64,000 nucleotides of DNA from an uncultured Bradyrhizobium sp. (GTDB lineage Bacteria > Pseudomonadota > Alphaproteobacteria > Rhizobiales > Xanthobacteraceae), in NCBI RefSeq assembly GCF_936928535.1, contig NZ_CAKZHY010000093.1, positions 124,001 to 188,000 of the forward strand, given 5' to 3'. Position numbers and translations under genes: made by a program. Under the pieces are notes generated by a model, which saw nothing but the letters and a program-made list of their open reading frames with translations, was not told the DNA's origin and did no database searches. How positions within the stretch are numbered: the first letter of the stretch is position 1; each line of letters opens with the position of its first letter. Below are positions 50,236-59,601 of the stretch, one piece after another.

Positions 50236-53040
50236 ATGCTGCCCCTGCGAGAGGTCAACGTGCACGCCAGAAACGACCGAAGCACATTCCTTTCGACCTT
50301 GCCGGCCACGCAGAGCGATCGCACTGCAGCGTTGGCGATCGTCGGGATCTCCGCAATCCTGTTCGCGCTGGCTGTCCCCTTCGCGGGGACTTCCCTGATC
50401 GAGGTGCCGGCCTTCGTGGCCAGCTACCAATCGGCGCTCGCCGTCAGCGACATCATTACCGCGGTTCTGCTGCTGTCGCAATTCGCGGTGCTGCGCAGCC
50501 GCGCGTTGCTGCTGCTGTCGACGGGGTATCTTTTCACCGCCGCAGCGGCGGTCACCCATGCCCTCACTTTCCCCGGACTGTTCGCCCCCACCGGCCTGCT
50601 GGGCGCCGGCACACAGACCACGGTATGGCTCTACATGGTCTGGCACGGCGGCTTTCCGTTGTTCGTGCTGGCCTATGGATGGCTGAAGGACGGCAACGGC
50701 GGCAACAAGATCGACGGACCAACCGAGCGTACGATCGTGTCCGCTGTCCTCGGTGTGATCGTCGCGATGATCGTCATCGGCTGGATTGCCACCGCACAGC
50801 ACGATCTGCTGCCGGTCCTGCTGAGGGACGGCCGCTACACCACCACCATGATCGGCGTGGTGTCCTTTATCTGGTCCCTGAGCTTTGCGGCGCTGATCAC
50901 GCTCTGGTTCCGCAAGCCACATACGGTGATCGACGTCTGGCTGATGGTCACCATGTGTGCCTGGCTGTTCGACATCGCGCTGTCGGCCATCGTCAATGTC
51001 GCCCGCTACGACCTCGGCTTCTACGCCGGCCGCATCTACGGCCTCGGCGCCGCGAGCTTCGTGCTCGCCGTGCTCTTGATCGAGAACGTCCGCCTCCAGG
51101 CGACCACGATGGGCCTCGTCGGCCGGCTGCGCGAGCAATCGGCGTTCGAGCGCGACTATTACGGCAAGCGCCTTGCGCTCTACGGCGCCGTGGTCGAATC
51201 CTCCAACGATGCCATCATCACCGAGTCGCTCGACGGCCGCATCACGGGCTGGAACAGGGCTGCCGAGCGCCTGTTCGGCTATTCGGCCTCTGAAGCCATC
51301 GGCCAGTCGATCCATCTCGTGGTGCCTGATGACCGGAAGGCCGAAGCCAGAGGCCTCCTCAACCGCGTCAGCAACAACGAGTCGATCGCCCAGCACGAGA
51401 CCGTTCGAATCCGCAAGGACGGCAGACAGATCGACGTTGTCCTGACCGTCTCGCCGTTGCGATCGGACAATGGCGAAATCATCGGCGCATCCAAGATCGC
51501 CCATGACATCACCGAGGAAAAACAGGCGCGGGAAAAGCTCCGCCGCGAGACCGAAGAGCGCCAGCGCATCTTCGAGACCTCGCGCGACTTGATCCTGGTC
51601 ACCGACGGTTTCGGCAATTTCATCCAGGTCAGCCCAAGCGTAAGAGACATTCTCGGCTTGAGCCCCGAGGACATGATCGGCCACAGCGCGACCGACTTCA
51701 TCCACCCTGATGACCTCGAGAAGACGCGGAGCGAGATGCGCGCGGCCCGCCGCGGCCAGACTGTGCGCAGCTTCGAGGCGCGCTACTACCATTATGACGG
51801 TCACGAGGTCTCATTGAACTGGATGGGCACCTGGTCCGAGCCGGTGAAGCGCCATTTCTTCATCGGGCGCGACCTGACCGAGAAGCAGGCCGCCGAAGCC
51901 CAGTTCCGGCAGGCGCAGAAGATGGATTCCATCGGCCAGCTGACCGGCGGCGTCGCCCACGATTTCAACAACGTGCTCACCGTCATCACCGGCACGATCG
52001 GTATCTTGGCGGACGCGGTCGCCGACCGGCCCGAGCTCGCCGCCATCACCAAGCTGATCGACGATGCCGCCGAGCGCGGCGCGCAGCTGACCAAGCATCT
52101 GCTTGCCTTCGCCCGTAAACAGCCGCTCCAGCCGCGCGAGATCGACGTCAATGCGCTGGTGCTGGAGGCCGCAAAGCTCCTGCACCCGACGCTCGGCGAG
52201 CAGATCACGATCATGCCGCAGCTCACCGAAGACGCCTGGCCGGCGCTGATCGACCCGAGCCAGCTTTCGACCGCGATCCTCAATCTCGCCCTGAACGCGC
52301 GCGATGCCATGCCCGACGGCGGCACGCTGGTGCTGGAGACCCGCAACATCTTCCTCGACGACGGCTATGCCAGCATGAATCCCGATGTGCTCGCCGGCAA
52401 TTACGTGATGATCGCGGTCAGCGACACCGGCTCGGGCATTCCGGCCGCGCTGCTCGAGCGGGTGTTCGATCCGTTCTTCACCACCAAGGAGGTCGGCAAG
52501 GGCACCGGCCTCGGCCTCAGCATGGTGTTCGGCTTCGTCAAGCAGTCCGGCGGACACATCAAGATCTACAGCGAGGAAGGCCACGGCACGAGCGTGAAGA
52601 TCTACCTGCCACGGTCCACCGGCGTGCAGGAGACCGAGTACGAGCAGCTCCAGAATGTGCCTATCACCGGCGGTAGCGAGAAGATCCTGATCGTCGAGGA
52701 CGACGCGCTGGTGCGGCAGTATGTCGTGACTCAGGTCAAGAGCCTCGGCTATGCCGCGCTCGAGGCGGCCAACGCCGCCGAAGCCCTCGTCATCATCGAT
52801 GCCGACAAGGACATCGATCTGCTCTTCACCGACGTCATCATGCCCGGCAACATGAACGGCCGCCAGCTCGCCGACGAGGCGGCACGGCGGCGCCCCGAGC
52901 TGAAGACGCTGTTCACCTCGGGCTACACGGAAAACGCCATCGTCCATCATGGCCGGCTCGATTCCGGCGTGCTGCTACTGGCCAAGCCCTACCGCAAGTC
53001 GGAGCTCGCCAAGATGCTCAGGATGGCGCTGGCGAGTTGA
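50236..53040 (+). CDS. MASE4-PAS-PAS hybrid sensor histidine kinase with C-terminal receiver
   Basis: N-terminal MASE4-like multi-TM sensor, two PAS, GGVAHDFNNVLTVITG H-box, GTGLGLSMVFGFVKQSGG, KILIVEDDALVRQYV. Confidence 0.93.
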   Translation: MLPLREVNVHARNDRSTFLSTLPATQSDRTAALAIVGISAILFALAVPFAGTSLIEVPAFVASYQSALAVSDIITAVLLLSQFAVLRSRALLLLSTGYLFTAAAAVTHALTFPGLFAPTGLLGAGTQTTVWLYMVWHGGFPLFVLAYGWLKDGNGGNKIDGPTERTIVSAVLGVIVAMIVIGWIATAQHDLLPVLLRDGRYTTTMIGVVSFIWSLSFAALITLWFRKPHTVIDVWLMVTMCAWLFDIALSAIVNVARYDLGFYAGRIYGLGAASFVLAVLLIENVRLQATTMGLVGRLREQSAFERDYYGKRLALYGAVVESSNDAIITESLDGRITGWNRAAERLFGYSASEAIGQSIHLVVPDDRKAEARGLLNRVSNNESIAQHETVRIRKDGRQIDVVLTVSPLRSDNGEIIGASKIAHDITEEKQAREKLRRETEERQRIFETSRDLILVTDGFGNFIQVSPSVRDILGLSPEDMIGHSATDFIHPDDLEKTRSEMRAARRGQTVRSFEARYYHYDGHEVSLNWMGTWSEPVKRHFFIGRDLTEKQAAEAQFRQAQKMDSIGQLTGGVAHDFNNVLTVITGTIGILADAVADRPELAAITKLIDDAAERGAQLTKHLLAFARKQPLQPREIDVNALVLEAAKLLHPTLGEQITIMPQLTEDAWPALIDPSQLSTAILNLALNARDAMPDGGTLVLETRNIFLDDGYASMNPDVLAGNYVMIAVSDTGSGIPAALLERVFDPFFTTKEVGKGTGLGLSMVFGFVKQSGGHIKIYSEEGHGTSVKIYLPRSTGVQETEYEQLQNVPITGGSEKILIVEDDALVRQYVVTQVKSLGYAALEAANAAEALVIIDADKDIDLLFTDVIMPGNMNGRQLADEAARRRPELKTLFTSGYTENAIVHHGRLDSGVLLLAKPYRKSELAKMLRMALAS

Positions 53041-53088
53041 GCGCGCCGCTCGCGTGCGCTATCGCTGGGACGGTGCCAGCCGCATGGA

Positions 53089-54093
53089 GTGCCGTCCTTG
53101 AAGAACCTCCTCACTGATATCGCCGGCGTCCGCGTCGGCCATGCCGACGACGCAAAGCTTGCCTCGGGCGCAACGGCAATCGTGTTCGATCAGCCGGCGG
53201 TTGCGGCGATCGACGTCCGCGGCGGCGGCCCCGGCACACGCGACGATGCGCTGCTTGGCCTCGCCAATACGGTCGAGCGCGTCGACGCGATCGCGCTGTC
53301 GGGCGGCTCCGCCTTCGGCATCGAGACCGGCGGCGGCATCCAGGCCTGGCTTGCCGAGCAGGGCCGCGGCTTCCGCGTCCGCGAGGCGCTGATCCCGATC
53401 GTGCCGGGCGCGATCCTGTTCGATCTGCTCAACGGCGGCGACAAGGCGTGGGGCCGCTTCGCGCCCTATCGCGATCTCGGCTATGCCGCAGCCGCCTCGG
53501 CCGGGAGCGAGTTTGCGCTCGGCAGCGTCGGCGCGGGCCTTGGAGCAACCACCGCGACGTTCAAGGGCGGGCTCGGCTCTGCATCCGCCGTCACCAGCAG
53601 CGGCGTCAAGGTCGCGGCGCTCATCGCCGTCAATGCGGTCGGCACCGCCACCGTCGGTGACGGACCGTGGTTCTGGGCAGCGCCGTTCGAGGTTGGCGGC
53701 GAGTTCGGCGGCCGCGGACTGCCTGACAAATTCACCGACGATATGCTCAAGATGCGCATCAAGGGCGGCCCTGCCGCAACAGAGCGCGAGAACACCACGA
53801 TCGGCGCCGTCGTCACCGACGCGGTGCTGACCAAGCCCCAGGCCAAGCGGCTGGCGATGATCGCGCACACCGGCTTTGCGCGTGCGATCTATCCGGTACA
53901 TGCGCCAACCGATGGTGACGTGCTCTTCGCCGCCGCGACATGCGCAAAGCCGATCGATCCGATCGTCGGCCTCACCGAGCTCGGCATGGTCGCCGCAAAC
54001 GTGGTTGCCCGCGCCATCGCCCGCGGCGTCTATAGCGCGACCGCGCTGCCGTTCCCGGGCGCGCAGCCGGCTTGGAAGGATGGGTTCGGCTAG
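53089..54093 (+). CDS. P1/S58 (DmpA-like) family peptidase
   Basis: LTDIAGVRVGHADDAKLASGATAIVF, ALSGGSAFGIETGGGIQAWL, ENTTIGAVVTDA. Confidence 0.88.
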   Translation: MPSLKNLLTDIAGVRVGHADDAKLASGATAIVFDQPAVAAIDVRGGGPGTRDDALLGLANTVERVDAIALSGGSAFGIETGGGIQAWLAEQGRGFRVREALIPIVPGAILFDLLNGGDKAWGRFAPYRDLGYAAAASAGSEFALGSVGAGLGATTATFKGGLGSASAVTSSGVKVAALIAVNAVGTATVGDGPWFWAAPFEVGGEFGGRGLPDKFTDDMLKMRIKGGPAATERENTTIGAVVTDAVLTKPQAKRLAMIAHTGFARAIYPVHAPTDGDVLFAAATCAKPIDPIVGLTELGMVAANVVARAIARGVYSATALPFPGAQPAWKDGFG

Positions 54094-54117
54094 CTAGCGC
54101 CGCAGCGACGGTGCGCT

Positions 54118-54143
54118 ACCTCTCCCCGCAAGCGGGGCGAGGT
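54118..54143. repeat. Hairpin acctctccccgc-aa-gcggggcgaggt (dispersed-repeat/terminator-like)
   Basis: Near-perfect inverted arms downstream of P1 peptidase. Confidence 0.6.
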
Positions 54144-54179
54144 AAGAGGCCACCGCGGCCTCTCTCAAACGAAATCGGC

Positions 54180-54983
54180 TCAGACGCTCATCGACATCGA
54201 CGAGCCGGCGGCCGCCGAGGCGCCGTGGCCCTGCCCGCCCTGTTGCTGCATCAGTTGCGCAAACAGATCGTAAGCCGAATTACCGGGAGCATTCGCGCCC
54301 GGCACGGTCGTCGTCATCTTGAAGCCGTCGGCATAGCTGACGGTGGTGGTGGTCGAGCCGTCGGCGGCGGTCGTGATGGTCGAGGTCGACCCGCCGCTCG
54401 ACGATGACGACGACGAATCCGAACCGCTGCCCGACGCATCGCCCGAGCCGCTCGCTGCGTGCGCGTGGTGGTGGCCGCCATGATGGCCACCGGCGCCCTT
54501 CAGCGCCTTCGACATCTCGTCGAGGCTGACGCTGCCGTCGGAGTTGCCATCAAGCTTGGAGAACACGTCGTCGGCCTTCGCCAGATTGGTGCCGCCGGCG
54601 CTGAGCGCGTTCTCGAACTCGGACTTGCTGATCTGGCCATCGCCATTGGCGTCCAGCCTCGAGAACAGATCCTTCAGCGCATCATCCCGGCTCGTCGCGG
54701 TCGAGGATGTCGCGCTTGACGATGTGGAACTGGTCGATGAATTCGACTGGCTCTGCGCTTCGAACAACGCATTCATCGTCTCCGGCGATATCTGCGGATG
54801 GTAGCCCGAGATCACCGACGAAGCGGAACTGCTGGTTGAAATGCTGTTGCTGCTGTCGATCGCAAACGGATTGGTCACCGCGCTCGGCGACGAGCCCGTC
54901 TGCTGGGTCGAAGACGACTTCGAGCTCGTCAGCGATTGAATGGCATCAAGTGCACTCGAGACGGCGCCAAGCGCGAACAACAT
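54180..54983 (-). CDS. Ser-rich EF-hand calcium-binding protein
   Basis: Two EF-hand loops (DANGDGQISKSE, DGNSDGSVSLDE), His-rich GGHHGGHHHAH segment. Confidence 0.85.
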   Translation of the reverse strand: MLFALGAVSSALDAIQSLTSSKSSSTQQTGSSPSAVTNPFAIDSSNSISTSSSASSVISGYHPQISPETMNALFEAQSQSNSSTSSTSSSATSSTATSRDDALKDLFSRLDANGDGQISKSEFENALSAGGTNLAKADDVFSKLDGNSDGSVSLDEMSKALKGAGGHHGGHHHAHAASGSGDASGSGSDSSSSSSSGGSTSTITTAADGSTTTTVSYADGFKMTTTVPGANAPGNSAYDLFAQLMQQQGGQGHGASAAAGSSMSMSV

Positions 54984-55232
54984 TGCACAACTCCAACCAT
55001 GCGGCATGCCGCGGCCAATGTTCCGCCCTTGAGGTCAGCAAGCGTCGTGCCAGCGAAAAAAGCTCAATGAAATCCGGCACGGCGCCGCTTTGCGGGGTGC
55101 GGGAACATCGGCAATTCATGCCGCCCGCGGCAGAATTTTCCGCCCACAGGAAGCTCACCGCCCCTGCATTGCCCGGCTGTGAGGCCCATGTTAGGCGAGG
55201 CCATTCGCCCTGCCGCCCCGGGAAACAGCGCC

Positions 55233-55934
55233 ATGACCCAAGCTTTCACCCCCCGCCCCCTGGCCATCGCGCCCTCGATCCTGGCCTCGGATTTCTCCAA
55301 GCTCGGCGAGGAGGTTCGTGCGGTGGACGCGGCCGGCGCCGACTGGATCCATCTCGACGTGATGGACGGGCACTTCGTGCCCAACATCTCCTACGGCCCC
55401 GACGTCATCAAGGCGATGCGCCCGCACACCAAGAAGGTGTTCGATGCGCATCTGATGATCTCGCCCTGCGACCCCTATCTCGAGGCCTTCGCCAAGGCCG
55501 GCTGCGACCACATCACCGTGCATGCCGAGGCGGGTCCTCATCTGCACCGCTCGCTCCAGGCCATCCGCGCCCTCGGCAAGAAGGCCGGCGTCTCGCTCAA
55601 TCCGGGCACGCCGATCAGCGTGCTCGAATACGTGCTCGACCTCGTCGATCTCGTGCTGGTGATGTCGGTCAATCCCGGCTTCGGCGGCCAGGCCTTCATC
55701 CCCTCCGCAATCGGCAAGATCCGCGACATCCGCGCGATGACGGCGGGACGGCCTGTTGACATCGAGGTCGATGGTGGCGTCGGACCCGACGTCGCCGGGG
55801 CGCTCGCAGCCGCCGGCGCCAACGCCTTCGTCGCCGGCACGTCCGTGTTCAAAGGCGGCACGCAGGACGCCTACAAGAACAATATTGCCGCGATCCGCAA
55901 CGCGGCGCTCGCGGCCCGCGGCGAGGCGATCTGA
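55233..55934 (+). CDS. rpe: Ribulose-phosphate 3-epimerase
   Basis: [54 protein letters not shown]. Confidence 0.96.
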   Translation: MTQAFTPRPLAIAPSILASDFSKLGEEVRAVDAAGADWIHLDVMDGHFVPNISYGPDVIKAMRPHTKKVFDAHLMISPCDPYLEAFAKAGCDHITVHAEAGPHLHRSLQAIRALGKKAGVSLNPGTPISVLEYVLDLVDLVLVMSVNPGFGGQAFIPSAIGKIRDIRAMTAGRPVDIEVDGGVGPDVAGALAAAGANAFVAGTSVFKGGTQDAYKNNIAAIRNAALAARGEAI

Positions 55935-56030
55935 CCGGCGCCAGCGCCCGCAAATCTGCGGCCTTTACGGACGTTGCAACGCGCAATGCCCAAAAAATAC
56001 AACCGCGACCCGTACTCCTCCGGGCTTCCC

Positions 56031-56077
56031 TGATTCGTGCAAATCACCGCTAGTGATTCCTGCCTGATTTGGCAGGA
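56031..56077 (+). promoter_or_regulatory. Leader with mutually exclusive hairpins, last one overlapping the Shine-Dalgarno
   Basis: tgatt-N6-aatca, aatcac-N5-gtgatt, cctgcc-tgattt-ggcagg followed by ag(gag) and ATG at 56084. Confidence 0.45.
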
Positions 56078-56083
56078 GCACAT

Positions 56084-56218
56084 CATGACGACGACCCTGG
56101 TTTGGACTGGCGTGGCGTTGTGGATCGGTTTTTGTGCGTTCGTTGTGTTCGGCCCGTCGGCCGGACCGGTACAGGTCCCGGCACGTTCGGCGCGCCACAT
56201 CCGTCGCCAGCGGATCTG
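56084..56218 (+). CDS. Small single-TM protein (44 aa)
   Basis: MTTTLVWTGVALWIGFCAFVVFGPSAGPVQVPARSARHIRRQRI with RBS aggag. Confidence 0.55.
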
Positions 56219-56223
56219 ACACC

Positions 56224-56403
56224 ATGCAGCTCTCCCTCGTGAAGCGTCAGCCGAAACGCCGGTGCCGCATCCCGCGGCGCCCGCACCCGAACCTCGACTA
56301 TTTCTTCGGTCGGCTCGAACGCACCGAAGGCGAGATGCGCGACGATCCGGGCGCCGAGACCACCGACCTGGACCACCCGTTCCGGTCACCGCGCCGGCAT
56401 TGA
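56224..56403 (+). CDS. Small basic protein (59 aa)
   Basis: MQLSLVKRQPKRRCRIPRRPHPNLDYFFGRLERTEGEMRDDPG...; closely follows previous small ORF. Confidence 0.45.
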   Translation: MQLSLVKRQPKRRCRIPRRPHPNLDYFFGRLERTEGEMRDDPGAETTDLDHPFRSPRRH

Positions 56404-56426
56404 AATTCTCTTCTGGACCAAGACTG

Positions 56427-56618
56427 ATGAAACCGCATTGCCCGAACTGCCTGAAGGAAATGACCAAGGCGTCCGCGTCGCGTAACCTCTTCAACTGCGA
56501 GCCGTGCCGCGAGATCATTCAGTACTTCGGCGGCAACGCGGATCACGGCGAGGCCGGCCCGCACTTCACCTGGCCGATCCGTCGCAAGCGCTCGGTCCAC
56601 ACCGCCCACGCGGCGTGA
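56427..56618 (+). CDS. Small zinc-ribbon-like protein (63 aa)
   Basis: MKPHCPNCLKEMTKASASRNLFNCEPCREIIQYF: CPNC...CEPC knuckles. Confidence 0.6.
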   Translation: MKPHCPNCLKEMTKASASRNLFNCEPCREIIQYFGGNADHGEAGPHFTWPIRRKRSVHTAHAA

Positions 56619-56623
56619 TTATT

Positions 56624-56674
56624 GAGCATGATCTTTTCGGAAAACCGCTTCACACTTTTCCGGAACATGCCCTA
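56624..56674. repeat. Dispersed repeat gagcatgatcttttcggaaaaccgcttcacacttttccggaacatgccctag, copy 2
   Basis: Near-identical to 12041-12090. Confidence 0.85.
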
Positions 56675-58105
56675 GCCCCACACCACGCCGGCATCCGGTT
56701 TGGCAATGGCCATCCGCGGCGGCCGCACCACGGTGACGGTGCAGCCCGCTTCCGCCGCCACCTTGGCCGAGACGCTGCCAAGCAGCGTGCGCCTGAATGA
56801 GCTCTGCCGGGCGCCGATGATGACGTGGTCGACCTGGTTGACCTCGGCGAACTCCAGCAGCGCCGTGGCGGGATCGACCGCCTCCAGCACGTGAACCGAC
56901 AGCCGGCTCTCGTCGAGCTTCAGCGGCGTCGCCCAATGCCGCAGCGCCACCAGGCGGTCGATGTGCTTGTTGGAGCCCTGCTCGTCCAGCGTCTTGTCGA
57001 TGGCGATGCGGTTGAGCTTCAGCACATTGACGCAGGCAAGCCGCGCTGACGGCAGCGTCGCCAGAATGCGCTCCGTGGTCACGCGCAGCGCCTCGTTCAG
57101 CTCCGGCTCACCTTCCACAGTGTCGAGCGCGACGGCAAGGATCGGGCTCGAGGCGATCTGCTCGGCGACATCCGACTTCGCTCGCGGCTGCCTGGCATCC
57201 TGGTTGAAACGGCGCCGCCAGGCCACGCTCCAGGGATCGCGCTGCATCCGCTCCGAACGCGCCGTCAGCCTAACCTGATCAGGATGGGCGAGATCGAAGG
57301 CCAGTTGGGACGCGGTCGGGTAGCGCCGGACCGGCTCGATCTCGAGACATCGCAGCACCACCTCCTGGAGCCAGGGCGGATAGTCGGCGCGCAAGCTTCG
57401 CGGCGGATGCGGATCGCGCCACAGCCTCCGGCGCATCGCGCGCAGTGTCTCGCCCTCGCCGAACGGACGTTCGCCGGTCGTGAAGAAGTACAGCAGCACA
57501 CCAAGTGAGAACAGATCGCTGCGTGGATCATCGCGCACGCCGAGGAGGCGCTCCGGCGCCATATAGGGCGCGGTGCCGTAAGGCAGGCGGAATTCTGCCT
57601 GCAACAGATCGGGCAGATGATCGTGTCGCGACAGGCCATAATCGATCAGAACGGCATCGCCGCTCTCGCGGAACATGACGCTGCTCGGCTTGATGTCGTG
57701 ATGGATCACGTTCTGCCGGTGCAGATCGGCGAGCGCAGCCGCGATCCTGGCAACCAGCAGCCGTGCCTCCTCGTACGGCAGCGGCAGATCAGGCAGCCGC
57801 TTGTAGAGCGTGGTTCCCGGAATGCGCTCGATCACGGCATAGGCCTGGCTCGCGAAATCGCCGGTGCCATAGCAGTGCGGCACGTGTGGGCCGGCGAGCC
57901 GCGGCAGGATCATCATCTCCATCTCGAAGGAGACGATCGCGGCGGGGTCCTCGCCTTCCGAGGCGCGTGGGACCTTCATCAGCAGCGGGCCATCGATACC
58001 GGGATGCGTGACGGTCCACAGCGTCGCCATGCCGCCGGCATGGACGCATTCGCCGATCGTGTAGCCGTCGATGACGGCGCCTGACTTGACCAGGGATTTG
58101 GGCAT
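56672..58105 (-). CDS. Ser/Thr protein kinase fused to C-terminal UspA domain
   Basis: GECVHAGGMATLW, IHHDIKPSSVMF, IDYGLSRH, GTAPYMAPE; C-terminal VDHVIIGARQSSFRRTLLGSVSAKVAAEAGCTVTVVRPPR. Confidence 0.9.
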   Translation of the reverse strand: MPKSLVKSGAVIDGYTIGECVHAGGMATLWTVTHPGIDGPLLMKVPRASEGEDPAAIVSFEMEMMILPRLAGPHVPHCYGTGDFASQAYAVIERIPGTTLYKRLPDLPLPYEEARLLVARIAAALADLHRQNVIHHDIKPSSVMFRESGDAVLIDYGLSRHDHLPDLLQAEFRLPYGTAPYMAPERLLGVRDDPRSDLFSLGVLLYFFTTGERPFGEGETLRAMRRRLWRDPHPPRSLRADYPPWLQEVVLRCLEIEPVRRYPTASQLAFDLAHPDQVRLTARSERMQRDPWSVAWRRRFNQDARQPRAKSDVAEQIASSPILAVALDTVEGEPELNEALRVTTERILATLPSARLACVNVLKLNRIAIDKTLDEQGSNKHIDRLVALRHWATPLKLDESRLSVHVLEAVDPATALLEFAEVNQVDHVIIGARQSSFRRTLLGSVSAKVAAEAGCTVTVVRPPRMAIAKPDAGVVWG

Positions 58106-58111
58106 CGGCCT

Positions 58112-58852
58112 CTAGCGCCCCTGCGTCAGCCGATCGGCAAGCCAGGGCGGCAGGCCGTTCTCCAAAATCTTGTTTGCCGCGCTCGCGATGTCATAGGGCA
58201 CGCGGCAATAGGTGACCTGGCACGAGACCGTGTCGAACAGCACGAAAGATGCCGAGGGATCGCCGTCGCGCGGCTGGCCAACCGAGCCGAGCACGGCGAG
58301 CCACTGCCGCCCGCGCAGGAGCTGCACCGGCACGTGGGTTTTGGGCACGAAGCTCGTCATCTTCGCTGTCACCGACATCGAATAGAGCGCGGGCCGATGA
58401 ATGTGGCCGCAGAAGGTGACGTGGGCCGGCGTTGCGATCAGGCTCTTGGCGGCATCCGTCGTCGAGCGGACGTAATGCCAGCGTTTGGGGCTAGAAGCTT
58501 CCGCGTGCACGAACAGGCGATCGCTGTCCTCCACCAGCATCGGCAGTTCGGCCAGGAACCGCCGCTGTGCCGCATCGAGCCGCCCTCGGGTCCACTCGAT
58601 CGCGATCTGCGCCTCGTTGTTCATGCTCTCGGTGGTGGTGTTGACGGCTTCGTCATGGTTGCCGCGCACGGCGACGGCGCCACGGGAGACCAAATCCATG
58701 GCGGTGTCGACGACCCATTCCGGGTCGGCGCCATAGCCGACGAAATCACCGAGCAGGATGAACCGCTCCGCGCCCTTTGCGCGGGCTACCTTCAGGCACG
58801 CCTCGAACGCCTGCCGGTTGCCGTGGATATCCGAGAAGACCGCGAGAAGCAC
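58112..58852 (-). CDS. Calcineurin-like metallophosphoesterase
   Basis: AVFSDIHGNRQAFE, LGDFVGYGADP, VRGNHDEAV, FCGHIHRP. Confidence 0.93.
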   Translation of the reverse strand: MLLAVFSDIHGNRQAFEACLKVARAKGAERFILLGDFVGYGADPEWVVDTAMDLVSRGAVAVRGNHDEAVNTTTESMNNEAQIAIEWTRGRLDAAQRRFLAELPMLVEDSDRLFVHAEASSPKRWHYVRSTTDAAKSLIATPAHVTFCGHIHRPALYSMSVTAKMTSFVPKTHVPVQLLRGRQWLAVLGSVGQPRDGDPSASFVLFDTVSCQVTYCRVPYDIASAANKILENGLPPWLADRLTQGR

Positions 58853-58995
58853 ACACCCTCCACCCTCATCATCTTATTGGAAGCCGATAAAGCCAATTTG
58901 AGGGAGGTCAACAAGATGCGCCAGCGCGGGGGGATTGACCAGCGCCACGCGGCCGCAATGGTGAAGAGGCTGTTGCTCGTCCTTATTGTTCGTCC

Positions 58996-59601
58996 TTATT
59001 GTTCATCCTTGGGCGGCATCCGCGGCGGCGGCAGCGGCGTGAAGACGGCGCCTTGCGCGCCGGCCGGCGGGGCATTGAACTCCCCGGTCGAGGAATCGCC
59101 GCCGCTGGTCTCGAGGATGGCCTTGGGTGTCACATATTCCCGGACCATGTCGATCAGGCTGCCCTCGCCGCCGCCAAAGTCCGCCGCGCGTCCGCCTTGC
59201 GGATGGCCCGCCGCGATCTCGTTCTCGGCCGCATGGGTCTTGTCGGCCAAGGTGTCGCTGTAGGGGACGCGGAAGGCGCGCGGAATACCACTCGGCCGGT
59301 GGTCCTCGTCCAGTTCCTCGACCCACAGATAGATCGAGCCAGGATCGCCCTCCAGCGAATGCGGCTCGACGATCCGCGCCTTGAGCAGCTTGAAGTCGGT
59401 CGGGAGCCGATCACTGCTGGCCCAGCCGAGCAACCCGCGCATTTCGCTGAAGCTCACGATGTAGAAGGCGCTGGTCACGACCACGGCGATCGCCTTCAAC
59501 GACCAGTGCAGCCGTGCATAGACCAGCACGACCAGCAGGAGCGCCCCGATCACCGCATAGGCGACCGACAGCGAGAGGATCACCGTCTGCAAATTAATCA
59601 C
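58996..59601 (-). CDS. Hypothetical membrane protein with two N-terminal TMs
   Basis: Overlaps preceding ORF by 8 bp; VILSLSVAYAVIGALLLVVLVYARLHWSLKAIAVVVTSAFYIVSF. Confidence 0.75.
   Translation of the reverse strand: MINLQTVILSLSVAYAVIGALLLVVLVYARLHWSLKAIAVVVTSAFYIVSFSEMRGLLGWASSDRLPTDFKLLKARIVEPHSLEGDPGSIYLWVEELDEDHRPSGIPRAFRVPYSDTLADKTHAAENEIAAGHPQGGRAADFGGGEGSLIDMVREYVTPKAILETSGGDSSTGEFNAPPAGAQGAVFTPLPPPRMPPKDEQ

Noticed and set aside
50146-51804. 552-aa minus-strand ORF antisense to the hybrid kinase
   Set aside because: Shadow ORF; hybrid kinase is unambiguous on the plus strand
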